Assembly: GCF_000328525.1 (NCBI RefSeq)
Contig: NC_019964.1
Location: 1,116,001-1,180,000, forward strand
Direction of reading: 5' to 3'
DNA: 64,000 bases
DNA from: Halovivax ruber XH-70
GTDB taxonomy: Archaea > Halobacteriota > Halobacteria > Halobacteriales > Natrialbaceae
Positions 53,881-61,269 of the stretch are shown one piece after another. Position 1 is the stretch's first letter. Each line of letters starts with the position of its first letter. Under the pieces are notes generated by a model. It was not told where the DNA came from and made no database searches. It saw nothing but the letters and a program-made list of their open reading frames with translations. Made by a program: the position numbers and the translations under genes.

Positions 53881-53903
53881 GGGTACAGACCGCGGGTACA
53901 GAC
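53881..53903 (-). repeat. 13-bp period direct repeat upstream of gatC
   Basis: GGGTACAGAC occurs at 53881-53890 and 53894-53903, 44-66 bases upstream of the gatC start on the minus strand. Two spaced copies of one site may mark a regulator pair; no known factor is matched. Confidence 0.45.
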
Positions 53904-54067
53904 ACCTGGTATTGGTGGGAGAGTGCCACAAGTACACGCCTCGCGATTCGTCGGTCAGTGTCGATGGCCAGCTGCGCCACGCCCCCGGGCCGAGCGAATA
54001 CGATACGGCTGCAAACCGAAACTCGTGACAGATCCGACAGTGGTCTGAGCCGGATTGTGTGCGTTGC

Positions 54068-54088
54068 CATTCCCAGCCGGTGGGAATG
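54068..54088. promoter_or_regulatory. Perfect 8-bp inverted repeat upstream of the redox module
   Basis: CATTCCCA (54068-54075) and TGGGAATG (54081-54088) are perfect complements separated by GCCGG. The repeat lies about 220 bases before the Fe-S protein gene, next to GATTAACC, which could be a distant promoter's TATA. It is a candidate operator, or a hairpin in a long leader. Confidence 0.45.
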
Positions 54089-54311
54089 GGGGAAGGATTA
54101 ACCGAGACGGAGTGGGGTCGTCTGAACCAATGTGCGGGAATAGAGACGACGGACTGTGGCGGAATGGACCGATTTCGGACCGGGGGACTGGGGACAAGGG
54201 GGCCAGCGGCGGACGCCGAAGCCGAGTCAGTTCGGCCCGATCTAGTGCCGCCCGGAAGTCGACACCTTTTCAATGGCACCACGACGAGCCTAGTCCAGTG
54301 AGGCCGGCACA

Positions 54312-56009
54312 ATGAGCACGAATACAGAGGACGAATCGTTCCATCCACTCGGTGCTGAGTGGGAGTCAGAGCTCACGTCGATGCTCGACGATACCGAGCA
54401 CGACACGGAGCTCGGACTCGCCATGGCCGAAGATGCCCAGCGACTCGTCGCTGGTGAACTGACGGAAGCCGAGTTTCAGGAAAAGTACCACGAACAGGTA
54501 CTCGACGAGTTCGGCGAAGACGAGCGTCCGACGGCGGACGCGATCGAGGAGCTCGAAGACGAGGACGGCGGGCTCGTCGACGCTCTCACGTCGCTCGCTG
54601 ATGGCGACCAGAGCCGACGTGACGTGATGAAGAAGATGGGCGTCGGCGGTGCCGCACTCGGCGTGGGTGCACTCGCTGACGGCCGAGACCGAGACGCCAA
54701 CGCTCCCTCCTCCGGCGGTGACACCTCCGGAACGCAGTGGGGCATGACGATCGACCTCGAGGTCTGTGACGGCTGTCTCTCCTGCATGCAGGCGTGCGGC
54801 GAGGAGAACAACCTCGACGAGGGCGTCAACTGGATGTACGTCATGGCCTACGAGGACGACACCGTCGGGGCGCCGGAGAATCCCGACGAGGCCAGCGTCA
54901 AGGACTGGCCGTATCTCGTCCGGCCGTGTCAGCACTGTACTGACGCACCGTGTGAGAAGGTCTGCCCGACGACGGCTCGCCACACTCGAAGTAAGGACGG
55001 CATCGTCCTGACCGACTACGACGTCTGTATCGGCTGTCGCTACTGTCAGGTCGCCTGCCCGTACGGGGTCAATTACTTCCAGTGGGACGAACCCGACGTT
55101 AGTCAGGATGCGATCGCGGAACAGCACTCAGACATGACGGGCGATCACATCCACGACTACCGCGACCGACCGGTCGACAGCCGGTCCCCACGTGGCGTCA
55201 TGAGCAAGTGTACGTTCTGCCCGAGTCGCCAGGACGGCTACGGTGGCGAAGACAAGGTCGGGACGACAGCCTGTATGGACGCCTGTCCGCCAGGCGCGAT
55301 CCAGTTCGGTGACGTCAACGAGGACGGAAGCGATCCGAGCGTCTACGCCGACTACCCCGCGTTCGGTCGTGCCGTCGAGAACTTCTTCAACGGTCCGGGC
55401 GGCGCTGCACCAGCATCGCCCCTCCCGTCGATCGACGAGATCGAGTCGGAACTTGGAACGACCGGGGAGGCGACGCTCGACGAGGCGTTCGATCTCTTCC
55501 AGATCGACTTCGTCCAGTCGTCGTACTTCTCGGTGAACGGCTACGAACTGATCGGGACGATTCGAGCGATCACCATCATCGCCGACGACATCGAACTCTC
55601 CAACGATCTCGACCGGAATCGGTCGATGGCGGCTGCAGTCGAGGAAGCCCGCGCCTACAACGATGCGCTCGTCGCGGCCGGCATCGACTTCGAGTCGACC
55701 GAGGTCAGGCGTACGCTCAACCTCGGCGAGGAGACGTTCGGCGACGCTCGTAGCACCCTCAAATCCGTCTTTGGCGACGAGGCCTCGGCGTTCAACCTCC
55801 TGGAGGAGGTCGGAACGAGTCCGAACGTCACATACATCGGTAACGAACCGGGTCCACACGCCCAGCAGATCCCGGCGGAAGAGATCCCCGAGGGCAAAAA
55901 CGTGACACAGTACTCGGACATTACGTACTCCCGGGCCGACGGCTCGGATGCTTCGGTCGTCGACAATCGTATGGACGTGATCGAAGAAGAAACCGTCCGG
56001 GGGCTCTAA
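54312..56009 (+). CDS. Four-cluster ferredoxin-type Fe-S protein (PsrB/NrfC-like) with Tat motif and insertion
   Basis: A 565-residue electron-transfer subunit. Four Cys sets (C152/155/158/162, C206/209/214/218, C239/242/245/249, C300/303/321/325; CDGCLSCMQAC, CQHCTDAPCEKVCP, CIGCRYCQVACP, CTFC with CMDAC) support four [4Fe-4S] clusters as in DmsB/NrfC/PsrB. Residues 1-100 form an acidic helical domain. A Tat-like motif (SRRDVMKKMGVGGAALGVGA) lies internally at 101-120, not at the N-terminus. Between CPPGAIQF and the usual ending (VTYIGNEPGP) about 140 extra helical residues are inserted. The next gene starts directly after the stop; no catalytic molybdopterin subunit is in the window. Confidence 0.88.
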   Translation: MSTNTEDESFHPLGAEWESELTSMLDDTEHDTELGLAMAEDAQRLVAGELTEAEFQEKYHEQVLDEFGEDERPTADAIEELEDEDGGLVDALTSLADGDQSRRDVMKKMGVGGAALGVGALADGRDRDANAPSSGGDTSGTQWGMTIDLEVCDGCLSCMQACGEENNLDEGVNWMYVMAYEDDTVGAPENPDEASVKDWPYLVRPCQHCTDAPCEKVCPTTARHTRSKDGIVLTDYDVCIGCRYCQVACPYGVNYFQWDEPDVSQDAIAEQHSDMTGDHIHDYRDRPVDSRSPRGVMSKCTFCPSRQDGYGGEDKVGTTACMDACPPGAIQFGDVNEDGSDPSVYADYPAFGRAVENFFNGPGGAAPASPLPSIDEIESELGTTGEATLDEAFDLFQIDFVQSSYFSVNGYELIGTIRAITIIADDIELSNDLDRNRSMAAAVEEARAYNDALVAAGIDFESTEVRRTLNLGEETFGDARSTLKSVFGDEASAFNLLEEVGTSPNVTYIGNEPGPHAQQIPAEEIPEGKNVTQYSDITYSRADGSDASVVDNRMDVIEEETVRGL

Positions 56010-57353
56010 ATGAGCGCCGAAACCCCATCCGAGGCGGACATCCTCCGCCCGGTCAACACGCTGACGAAGAAGTGGGTCGCTCTCGTTGCCATCGCTGGGC
56101 TGGCGTTCGCTCTCTTCCTGGTTGGCTGGGCCTACCAGCTGCAGAAGGGGCTCGTCGTCACCGGTCTCGGCGACTGGGGCAGCGGTGGCGGTGTCACCTG
56201 GGGCGTCTACATCGGCGCCTTCATCTGGTGGGTCGGGATCGCCCACGGCGGGATCATCCTCTCCGCAGCCGTCCGACTGCTCGGCATGGAGCGATACATG
56301 CCGGTCGCGCGGATGGCCGAACTCCTGACCCTCGGTGGCCTCTCCGCAGCCGGATTCTACATCCTCGTGCACATGGGACGTCCGGACCGCATGGTCACGA
56401 GTGTCATCAGCCACTATCACATCACGGTCCACAACTCACCGCTTGTGTGGGACGTGACGGTCATCACGGCGTACTTCGTCCTGACGGCGACGTACCTCGG
56501 GCTGACGATTCGCTACGACATCGTCCGTCTCCGTGATGACCTCCCGGACATCCTAGAACCCGTCTACAAGATTCTGACCTTCGGCTACTCGGAAGCCGAG
56601 GACGAGATCATCGAGCGGATGGTCTGGTGGATCGCCGCGGCGATCATCATCATGGCTCCGCTCTTGCTCCACGGCGGCGTTATCCCGTGGCTGTTCTCGC
56701 TCCTCGCGACCTACCCGATCTGGGACGGCGGCATTCAGGGGCCGATGTTCCTCGCGATCGCCCTCACGTCGGCGATCAGCGGTGTGACCATCGCCGCTGC
56801 CGCGTTCACGCGCGCGTACGATTGGCATCACATCATCACCCGTGACATCTTCCGCGGGCTCTTGCTCTGGCTCGGGTTCTTCAGCCTGATGCTGCTGTGG
56901 TTCCAGCTCCAGACGATCATCAACGGCGTCTACTTCCCTGGCGTGGCGGCACTCGAAGCCGCCCACGGCAAACTTCACGCGCCGCTGTACATGGTCTCGA
57001 TGGGGCTGGTGGCCGGCAGTCTGATGTACATCTTCGCCCAGGCGCTTCGACCCGAACTCTTCACCAAGACGCGAGCGATCATCACCGCGTTCGCCGTGCT
57101 GTCGGCGACGCTGATCGAGAAGGTCCTGTTCGTCGTCGAGGGATTCCTCTACGTGCAGTTCAGTATGTACAGCGGGGTCCCCGGGACGTACGTGCCGAGC
57201 CTGATCGAGATCGCGTCGATCCTCGGCACGATCGGGATGGTCGCACTGATCTTCCTGTTCGTCTCGAAGATGATTCCGATCGTCGAACTCCACTCGATCG
57301 AGCACCTTCGTGGCGATCACGATGAGCACGGCTCGACGGAGGTGGAAGCATGA
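56010..57353 (+). CDS. NrfD/PsrC family membrane subunit
   Basis: A 447-residue integral membrane protein with roughly ten helices, the quinone-interacting subunit of polysulfide/nitrite/DMSO-reductase-like and alternative complex III systems. The N-terminal region KKWVALVAIAGLAFALFLVG begins the first helix, and IWWVGIAHGGIILSAAVRLL and GRPDRMVTSVISHYHI carry conserved polar residues of the family. It starts at the base after the Fe-S protein's stop and overlaps the following small gene by four bases. It probably forms a complex with the Fe-S subunit to pass electrons to or from menaquinone. Confidence 0.92.
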   Translation: MSAETPSEADILRPVNTLTKKWVALVAIAGLAFALFLVGWAYQLQKGLVVTGLGDWGSGGGVTWGVYIGAFIWWVGIAHGGIILSAAVRLLGMERYMPVARMAELLTLGGLSAAGFYILVHMGRPDRMVTSVISHYHITVHNSPLVWDVTVITAYFVLTATYLGLTIRYDIVRLRDDLPDILEPVYKILTFGYSEAEDEIIERMVWWIAAAIIIMAPLLLHGGVIPWLFSLLATYPIWDGGIQGPMFLAIALTSAISGVTIAAAAFTRAYDWHHIITRDIFRGLLLWLGFFSLMLLWFQLQTIINGVYFPGVAALEAAHGKLHAPLYMVSMGLVAGSLMYIFAQALRPELFTKTRAIITAFAVLSATLIEKVLFVVEGFLYVQFSMYSGVPGTYVPSLIEIASILGTIGMVALIFLFVSKMIPIVELHSIEHLRGDHDEHGSTEVEA

Positions 57354-57667
57354 GCCTCCTCGCTGGTGCACTCGATGTGACGGCGTCCGCGGTCGCGAAC
57401 CTGCCGCTGTACCACGGCTACGAGCCCACGAGCGGGACGACCGGGTTCTCCGGACCGGGGACGTGGATCATCTTCGGACTGATCCTGATGCCGGTCTACG
57501 TAATGACCATCTCGTGGTTCGTCGGGAACCCGAGCGACGAGAAGACGGGCCTGCTCGGCGTCGTCTACCTCGTCGGGATCACCGCGAACATGTGGGTCGG
57601 GATGTTGATCCTCACCGTCCTGATCGGCCTGGTCTTCTACGGCGGCGCACCGTCGCCGCTCGGCTGA
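57350..57667 (+). CDS. Small membrane protein of the redox module
   Basis: A 105-residue protein with two membrane helices (WIIFGLILMPVYVMTISWFV and VYLVGITANMWVGMLILTVL) and a short N-terminal hydrophobic stretch. ATG 57350 overlaps the NrfD stop by four bases (ATGA), so it is co-translated. It is probably a third subunit or assembly partner of the Fe-S/NrfD complex; I do not recognise the family. It is the last gene of the operon. Confidence 0.75.
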   Translation: MSLLAGALDVTASAVANLPLYHGYEPTSGTTGFSGPGTWIIFGLILMPVYVMTISWFVGNPSDEKTGLLGVVYLVGITANMWVGMLILTVLIGLVFYGGAPSPLG

Positions 57668-57814
57668 ACCCACTCGCCGAATTCGCCACCGGCGGCGTCC
57701 GTTTCGACACGCCGGCCGTTCGATCGGTCTCGCGAATCGTTGATTCTCCGCTCTGTGCGTTCGTACACACTGCCTTCTCGCGGTTCGGATCACCCGATTA
57801 GCAAACATACAAGA

Positions 57815-57841
57815 GTCGTGACGGCCTAGTTCGGTCACGAC
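57815..57841. promoter_or_regulatory. Perfect 8-bp inverted repeat just before the mrp start
   Basis: GTCGTGAC (57815-57822) and GTCACGAC (57834-57841) are perfect complements, 11 bases apart, ending six bases before the mrp ATG at 57848. It would either overlap the transcription start of a leaderless mRNA or form a hairpin covering the ribosome site. Confidence 0.55.
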
Positions 57842-57847
57842 GACTTT

Positions 57848-58972
57848 ATGAGTTCACCAACCACCGAAGACGTCTACGACGCGTTAGCTACCGTCGAGGA
57901 TCCCACGCTCGGCGACGACGTCGTCTCACTCGGCCTCATCAACGATATCGAGATCGACGACGAGACGGTGACCGTCTCACTCGCGCTCAACACGCCGTAC
58001 GACGAGGCGGAAGCGCACGTCGGTACCGCCATCCGCGACGCGATCGAGGAGCTTGGTGCCGAACCGGATATCAGGGCGCGCGTCGGGGCGGACATCGGAT
58101 TCGACGCCGAAGTGCTCCCCCGCGTGAAGAACGTCATCGCCGTCTCCTCGGGCAAAGGCGGCGTCGGCAAGACCACCGTCGCGGCCAACCTCGCTGCCGG
58201 CCTCGAAAAGCGTGGCGCGATGGTCGGACTGCTCGACGCAGACATCCACGGCCCCAACGTCCCGCGAATCCTCCCGGTCGAGAGCGAACCTGGAGTCACT
58301 CCGGACGACGAACTCGTCCCGCCTCGGTCCGACGGCGTTCGTGTCATCAGTACCGGCTTCTTGCTCGAGAACGACGACGATCCGGCCATGCTCCGTGGCC
58401 CGATGGTCAACAAGTTCATGATGAAATTCTTCGAGGGTGTCGAGTGGGGTCGCCTCGACTACCTCGTCGTCGACCTGCCGCCAGGCACCGGTGACGCCAC
58501 GCTCAACCTCCTGCAGGCGATGCCCGTCACGGGGACGGTTATCGTCACGACGCCCCAGGACATGGCACTCGACGACACCCGAAAGGGGATCGAGATGTAC
58601 AACGAACACGACACGCCGGTCATCGGCGTCGTCGAGAACATGAGTTCGTTCGTCTGTCCGAGTTGTGGTGACGAACACCGGTTGCTCGGTGACCGACAGG
58701 GTGTCGAACAGACGCTCTCTGATTACGAGATCCCACTCGTCGGGTCCTTCCCAATGCATCCGGACTTCGGAAAGACCGATGGTCACGGGCCGATCGTCAA
58801 AAACGACGACAGCGAGGTCCAATCGCGTGTCGACGAGACGGTCGAGTCGATCCTCGGCCGGATCGGCGAGATCAACCGACAGCGGGTGGCCGACCATCGC
58901 GGCGAGGGCGAAAACGCCGACGAAGACGCCGAGTCCAGCCCGGTAAAGAGCGAGTACGACGTGTTCGACTGA
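57848..58972 (+). CDS. apbC: Mrp/NBP35 family Fe-S carrier ATPase
   Basis: A 374-residue Mrp-type P-loop ATPase that carries and transfers Fe-S clusters. The N-terminal 90 residues are the MIP18/DUF59 domain (VYDALATVEDPTLGDDVVSL). The deviant Walker A is GKGGVGKTT (102-110), followed by LLDADIHGPNVP. VVDLPPGTGDATL is switch II, and FVCPSCG (about 267-273) supplies the bridging CxxC cluster ligands. The C-terminal 35 residues are acidic. The inverted repeat at 57815 may regulate it. It follows a module of Fe-S proteins whose clusters need such carriers. Confidence 0.94.
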   Translation: MSSPTTEDVYDALATVEDPTLGDDVVSLGLINDIEIDDETVTVSLALNTPYDEAEAHVGTAIRDAIEELGAEPDIRARVGADIGFDAEVLPRVKNVIAVSSGKGGVGKTTVAANLAAGLEKRGAMVGLLDADIHGPNVPRILPVESEPGVTPDDELVPPRSDGVRVISTGFLLENDDDPAMLRGPMVNKFMMKFFEGVEWGRLDYLVVDLPPGTGDATLNLLQAMPVTGTVIVTTPQDMALDDTRKGIEMYNEHDTPVIGVVENMSSFVCPSCGDEHRLLGDRQGVEQTLSDYEIPLVGSFPMHPDFGKTDGHGPIVKNDDSEVQSRVDETVESILGRIGEINRQRVADHRGEGENADEDAESSPVKSEYDVFD

Positions 58973-59058
58973 TCGACGGGCCCTCACTCACCTACTCTCT
59001 TCGGCGTTCTCACTTCCTGGATTCGTTGTGCAACCTGTCTGGCCGCCTGGGTCATCGC

Positions 59059-59072
59059 TGAGAACGTTCTCA
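59059..59072. promoter_or_regulatory. 14-bp perfect palindrome between convergent genes
   Basis: TGAGAACGTTCTCA is its own reverse complement. It lies between the mrp stop (58972) and the asparagine-synthase-like stop (59118), about 90 and 45 bases away respectively. Related GTTCTCAC words occur at about 59006 and 59120. Both genes end here, so termination hairpins or a bound protein are possible; a role is not shown. Confidence 0.5.
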
Positions 59073-59117
59073 CAGCTATAGTGGCGTGGCTGAACGTCAA
59101 AATCGCTCTCAAACAGT

Positions 59118-60290
59118 CTAGTTCTCACTGGTACCGTCGATCCGCGAGTCGATGTACTGTCCGACGTGGTCGTCCATCCGTCGCTTGAACCCGGCCTGCC
59201 GGGCGAGGCGGTCGAGTTCCCGTGAGACGAGGCTGCCGTACTGGAATGCCTTCTTCTCACGGGTGGCGATCGACTCGGGAAGGGACTCGTGAGCGAGCCG
59301 TCTGAGTGCCTGCTTTCTGGCGGATTCCGTGCCGTACAGGTCCGTCGGCATGGAGAGTGCTGGGCCGACGACCTCGTCTGAGAGGTACGGGACGACCGGA
59401 TCGACGCCGGCGGCAGTTACCGCGAGGACGTCACGGGCCAGCTGGTCGGGGAGCGACGAGAGCAGTTCTCGGACGGCCCCGGCCACCGTGTTCGCCTCGA
59501 CGCGATGGTCGAGTCGGTGTACCTTCTCGTAGCCGCCGAACAGTTCGTCTGCGCCCTGACCGAGCACGAGCGACTGGACGCCCTCGGCCGCGGCGGCGCT
59601 GGCGACGAGGTAGACGGCCGTCGCGATCGAGACGTCCATCGCGTTCGTGCGCCCGATCGCGGCTGCGACCGTGGGGACCGCCCGTTCGACGTCGTCGAGC
59701 GTGAGCTCGGTCACGTGGAGGTCGTCGGTGCGGCCGAGTGCCTCGGCCGCGGCTTCGGCCGCCTCGATGTCGTGGCTGTCGGGGAAGCCGACGACGTACA
59801 GTGGCGCGTCGACGTGTGCGGCCAGCAGTGCGGAGTCGACGCCGCCAGAGAACGCCACGCCCACGTTGTCGCCACTGTGTTGGCGCGTTCGCTGACGGAT
59901 GGCGCAGTCGAGCTCCGTCAGGACCTGATCGGCGTCGGCAACAGGGTCGGGATCGGGAAGCGACCAGGTCGGTCGCCCGTCCACGGTGCCGGCCGGGACG
60001 GGGACCGGTTCCGAGAGCGAGGCTGGACGGTGACTCCAATCGGACTGTTCGACGGGGTGCTCGGACAGGTGCCACGAGCGCTCGCCCGCGTCGCTCGTGT
60101 CGTCGGACTCGACTGCACTCGACTCGACGAAGAGAGGTACCCGACCGAGCACGTCGCGGACGAGTCGCCCGTCGACGACGCCGGCAAAGCCGCCGGTTCC
60201 CGGGAGCGCCTCGCCGGTTTCGATGGCCCGTCGGACGACCTGTGACGTCCCGTGGTCGGAGCCGAACGTGAGGTCGGTCGGGCCCGTCAT
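59118..60290 (-). CDS. Asparagine-synthase-like protein (C-terminal domain only)
   Basis: A 390-residue protein with the ATP-pyrophosphatase (PP-loop) synthetase domain of asparagine synthase: VGVAFSGGVDSALLAAHVD (SGGVDS P-loop), LGQGADELFGGYEKVHRLDH and the C-terminal YGTESARKQALRRLAHESLP. The N-terminus MTGPTDLTFGSDHG has no Cys2, so the glutaminase half of AsnB is absent or reduced to about 150 short residues, and any amide source would be free ammonia or another subunit. The start is taken at 60290, overlapping the upstream PHP gene's stop as ATGA. The natural acceptor may not be aspartate. Confidence 0.85.
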   Translation of the reverse strand: MTGPTDLTFGSDHGTSQVVRRAIETGEALPGTGGFAGVVDGRLVRDVLGRVPLFVESSAVESDDTSDAGERSWHLSEHPVEQSDWSHRPASLSEPVPVPAGTVDGRPTWSLPDPDPVADADQVLTELDCAIRQRTRQHSGDNVGVAFSGGVDSALLAAHVDAPLYVVGFPDSHDIEAAEAAAEALGRTDDLHVTELTLDDVERAVPTVAAAIGRTNAMDVSIATAVYLVASAAAAEGVQSLVLGQGADELFGGYEKVHRLDHRVEANTVAGAVRELLSSLPDQLARDVLAVTAAGVDPVVPYLSDEVVGPALSMPTDLYGTESARKQALRRLAHESLPESIATREKKAFQYGSLVSRELDRLARQAGFKRRMDDHVGQYIDSRIDGTSEN

Positions 60291-60973
60291 GGACCGAGCT
60301 GCGTGAGCATCGCGATGATTCGGCGTTTGACTGCCCCCGCAGCCTGTTGAAAGCTGATCCGCCAGGGGGTGCGCTTGCCCTCGACGGCGGTTCGGCCGTC
60401 GGCGATCGCCTGGACGATTGCCTCGGCCGAGTGTTCGTCGGCGTCGACGTGCGTGACCGCCTGGCCGACCATCTCGCTGATGTGGGCGTCGCTCCCGGCT
60501 GTCATCGGGAGGCCGCGTTCGATAGCGAAGCGCTCGGCCTGTCGGTTCGCCCGACCGGTGAGCAGTCGCGAGTTGTACACTTCGATCGCGTCGGCCGCGG
60601 CGAGTTCGTCGCGCGTGATCCTGGCCATGACGCCGTGGCGCGACTCCTGATAGGGGTGCGGAACGATGGCGATCCCGCCGCGGTCGTGGATGCGGTCGAG
60701 CGTCTCGCCGAACGAGAGTCCGGGTGGCACGGCGCGCTCGATGCCGATGCCGAGGACGTGGCCCGCTTTGCTCGAAATCTCGATGCCGGGGATGGCGACG
60801 AGCCCGTACTCCGGCGCGAGCTCGACGGCTTCGAGGCTGGCGTCGATCTCGTCGTGGTCCGTGATCGCAATGGCGTCGAGGCCGATCGCTGCGGCCTGCT
60901 CGAGAATGAGTTCCACCGGATCGCGACCGTCGTACGAGCGCGACGAGTGGGTGTGAAGCTCGACCGTCTGCAC
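60287..60973 (-). CDS. PHP-domain metal-dependent phosphoesterase
   Basis: A 228-residue PHP phosphoesterase. Metal motifs are ELHTHSSRSYDGRDP (HxH near the N-terminus), AITDHDEIDASLE (second motif), IPGIEISS, PHPYQES and TAGSDAHISE (later His/Glu/Asp). The HTHSSRSYDG context resembles trinuclear nucleotide or nucleoside-3',5'-bisphosphate phosphatases. The GTG at 60973 is preferred as start (VQTVELHTHS); the frame continues to a GTG at 61045, which would add 24 poorly conserved residues. It overlaps the asparagine-synthase-like gene by four bases and is divergent from purL. Confidence 0.85.
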   Translation of the reverse strand: MQTVELHTHSSRSYDGRDPVELILEQAAAIGLDAIAITDHDEIDASLEAVELAPEYGLVAIPGIEISSKAGHVLGIGIERAVPPGLSFGETLDRIHDRGGIAIVPHPYQESRHGVMARITRDELAAADAIEVYNSRLLTGRANRQAERFAIERGLPMTAGSDAHISEMVGQAVTHVDADEHSAEAIVQAIADGRTAVEGKRTPWRISFQQAAGAVKRRIIAMLTQLGP

Positions 60974-61102
60974 ACCAGCCCTTTCGAGCGGGTGAAGAAA
61001 AGTACCCCGATCCACCCGCCACGCCGTCGGCGAGGGAGAGTCCACTGTGCCGGCAGCTCTCGCCGAATATCGGGCGCCCGAGGCCGCAGTTCGTGACTCT
61101 CA

Positions 61103-61190
61103 GTACGCCTGTGGTCTCTCGAGAACGGTGCCCCGTACGCCCGTGATCTGTGAACGGTTCCCCGTACGCCGGTGATCTGAGAACGGTGCC
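61103..61190. repeat. 29-bp tandem repeat in the PHP/purL divergent region
   Basis: Two adjacent 29-bp units at 61123-61151 and 61152-61180 are identical at 26 positions; a partial third copy (GAACGGTGCC, 61181-61190) follows and a degenerate copy precedes (GTACGCC at 61103, 32-bp offset). They lie 80-167 bases before the purL ATG and 130-220 bases upstream of the PHP start. No spacers, so this is not a CRISPR array. A regulatory role for purine biosynthesis is possible. Confidence 0.85.
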
Positions 61191-61269
61191 AGTTTCGAGC
61201 GTCGCGGTGATTTGATTGTCGACCGGCGTTTAGAAACCCCTTTACTCCGTCACTCGCACCACTCGGGTA

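Larger units (their letters stand above)
53838..54311. other. Long intergenic region between gatC and the redox module
   Basis: This 474-base divergent region has no gene that I can support. From left to right it holds a 13-bp period direct repeat GGGTACAGAC (53881-53890 and 53894-53903), a perfect hairpin CATTCCCA-GCCGG-TGGGAATG (54068-54088) followed by GATTAACC (possible TATA), and a T-rich element CCTTTTCAATGG (about 54267-54278) about 40 bases before the ATG of the Fe-S protein. AGTGAGG just before the ATG could be a ribosome binding site. The length suggests regulation or an unannotated RNA; I found no tRNA, 7S or RNase P RNA signature. Confidence 0.5.

Noticed and set aside
53940-53995. 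tRNA-like A-box (GTGGCGCAGCTGGC) on the minus strand
   Set aside because: No matching T-arm, acceptor stem or anticodon arm could be drawn within tRNA length, even allowing an intron.
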